This document shows positions 5,557 to 5,694 of a stretch of DNA of 5,694 nucleotides, in pieces. The stretch comes from Symbiobacteriaceae bacterium (lineage in GTDB: Bacteria; Bacillota; JAAYKD01; WRDA01): the NCBI GenBank assembly GCA_009783675.1, contig WRDA01000105.1, forward strand, positions 1 to 5,694, in the 5' to 3' direction. Under the pieces are notes generated by a model that was not told the DNA's origin, searched no databases, and worked only from the letters and a program-made list of their open reading frames with translations. Numbering within the stretch: the first letter of the stretch is position 1; each line of letters opens with the position of its first letter. The position numbers and the translations under genes are program-made.

Positions 5557-5694
5557 TCATTTATGAGCACTCCGGCGACCTTCTTCAAAGCGTTCGCGAC
5601 GCCTGCGATGCTCCTGAATCACCGTCGGTGAGTAAGGGTAGAAACTCGCTTCCGGATCACTTGGTTTAATGACGATGAAGCCAGTATTGTCCTC
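5557..5694 (-). CDS. C-terminal end of an unrecognised protein (partial)
   Basis: A - strand frame enters from the right edge and runs 45 codons to TGA at 5559-5557. The residues look like a real coding end: DNTGFIVIKPSDPEASFYPY, then a strongly charged arginine- and glutamate-rich tail (RRRRERFEEGRRSAHK). The small membrane protein follows 49 nt downstream with its own Shine-Dalgarno, consistent with one operon. Codon use looks more GC-rich than in the acyl operon, as expected for resident chromosomal DNA. The 5' part lies outside the window, and I cannot assign a family from this fragment. Confidence 0.55.
   Translation of the reverse strand, partial: EDNTGFIVIKPSDPEASFYPYSPTVIQEHRRRRERFEEGRRSAHK

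Noticed and set aside
5508..5588. N-terminal extension of the small membrane protein from a TTG at 5588
   Set aside because: It would overlap the preceding gene's end and lacks a ribosome binding site, whereas the ATG at 5507 has a good one.
1..5694. tRNA, rRNA or CRISPR array
   Set aside because: No cloverleaf, rRNA-like stretch or regularly spaced direct repeats were seen on either strand.

Overview
This 5.7 kb window looks like an accessory or mobile segment of a Gram-positive, Bacillota-type chromosome; a spore-former such as Paenibacillus would fit, but that is inference. The grounds are strong purine-rich Shine-Dalgarno sequences (AAGGAG, AAAGGA, GGGGAGG), use of TTG as a start, an AT-rich gene block, and a sigma-A-like promoter. 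No species marker is present.

Left part (1-2002), read on the + strand. Bases 1-360 hold no gene I can name, only nested inverted repeats and an unassigned open frame running in from the window edge. Bases 369-464 carry two inverted repeats and a lone copy sharing a GAACG-type half-site; they may be a recombinase binding array. A small serine recombinase of the resolvase/invertase family follows (556-1158). The last part of a truncated IS66-family transposase (TnpC) overlaps its 3' end (1145-1420). The next 580 bases hold no convincing gene, only one hairpin and a possible IS66 end. This side reads as mobile-element debris around an apparently intact recombinase.

Central part (2003-5147), read on the - strand: a compact four-gene unit. 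In order of transcription it encodes a degenerate GNAT-family acyltransferase, an intact GNAT overlapping it by 8 nt, a stand-alone acyl carrier protein (ACP) of about 77 residues, and an AMP-forming acyl ligase of the long-chain acyl-CoA synthetase type. A good promoter (TTGACA, 16 nt, CATTAT) lies just upstream of the first gene. The simplest joint model is inference: the ligase activates a carboxylic or fatty acid as acyl-AMP, the ACP receives the acyl group on its phosphopantetheine arm, and a GNAT moves an acyl or acetyl group onto an amine. The product cannot be read from the sequence.

Right part (about 5190-5694) looks richer in GC than the operon. It encodes, on the - strand, the last 45 residues of an unrecognised protein that enters from outside the window and a 66-residue protein with two membrane segments. 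The composition change next to the operon promoter suggests that the acyl operon was brought in beside resident genes.
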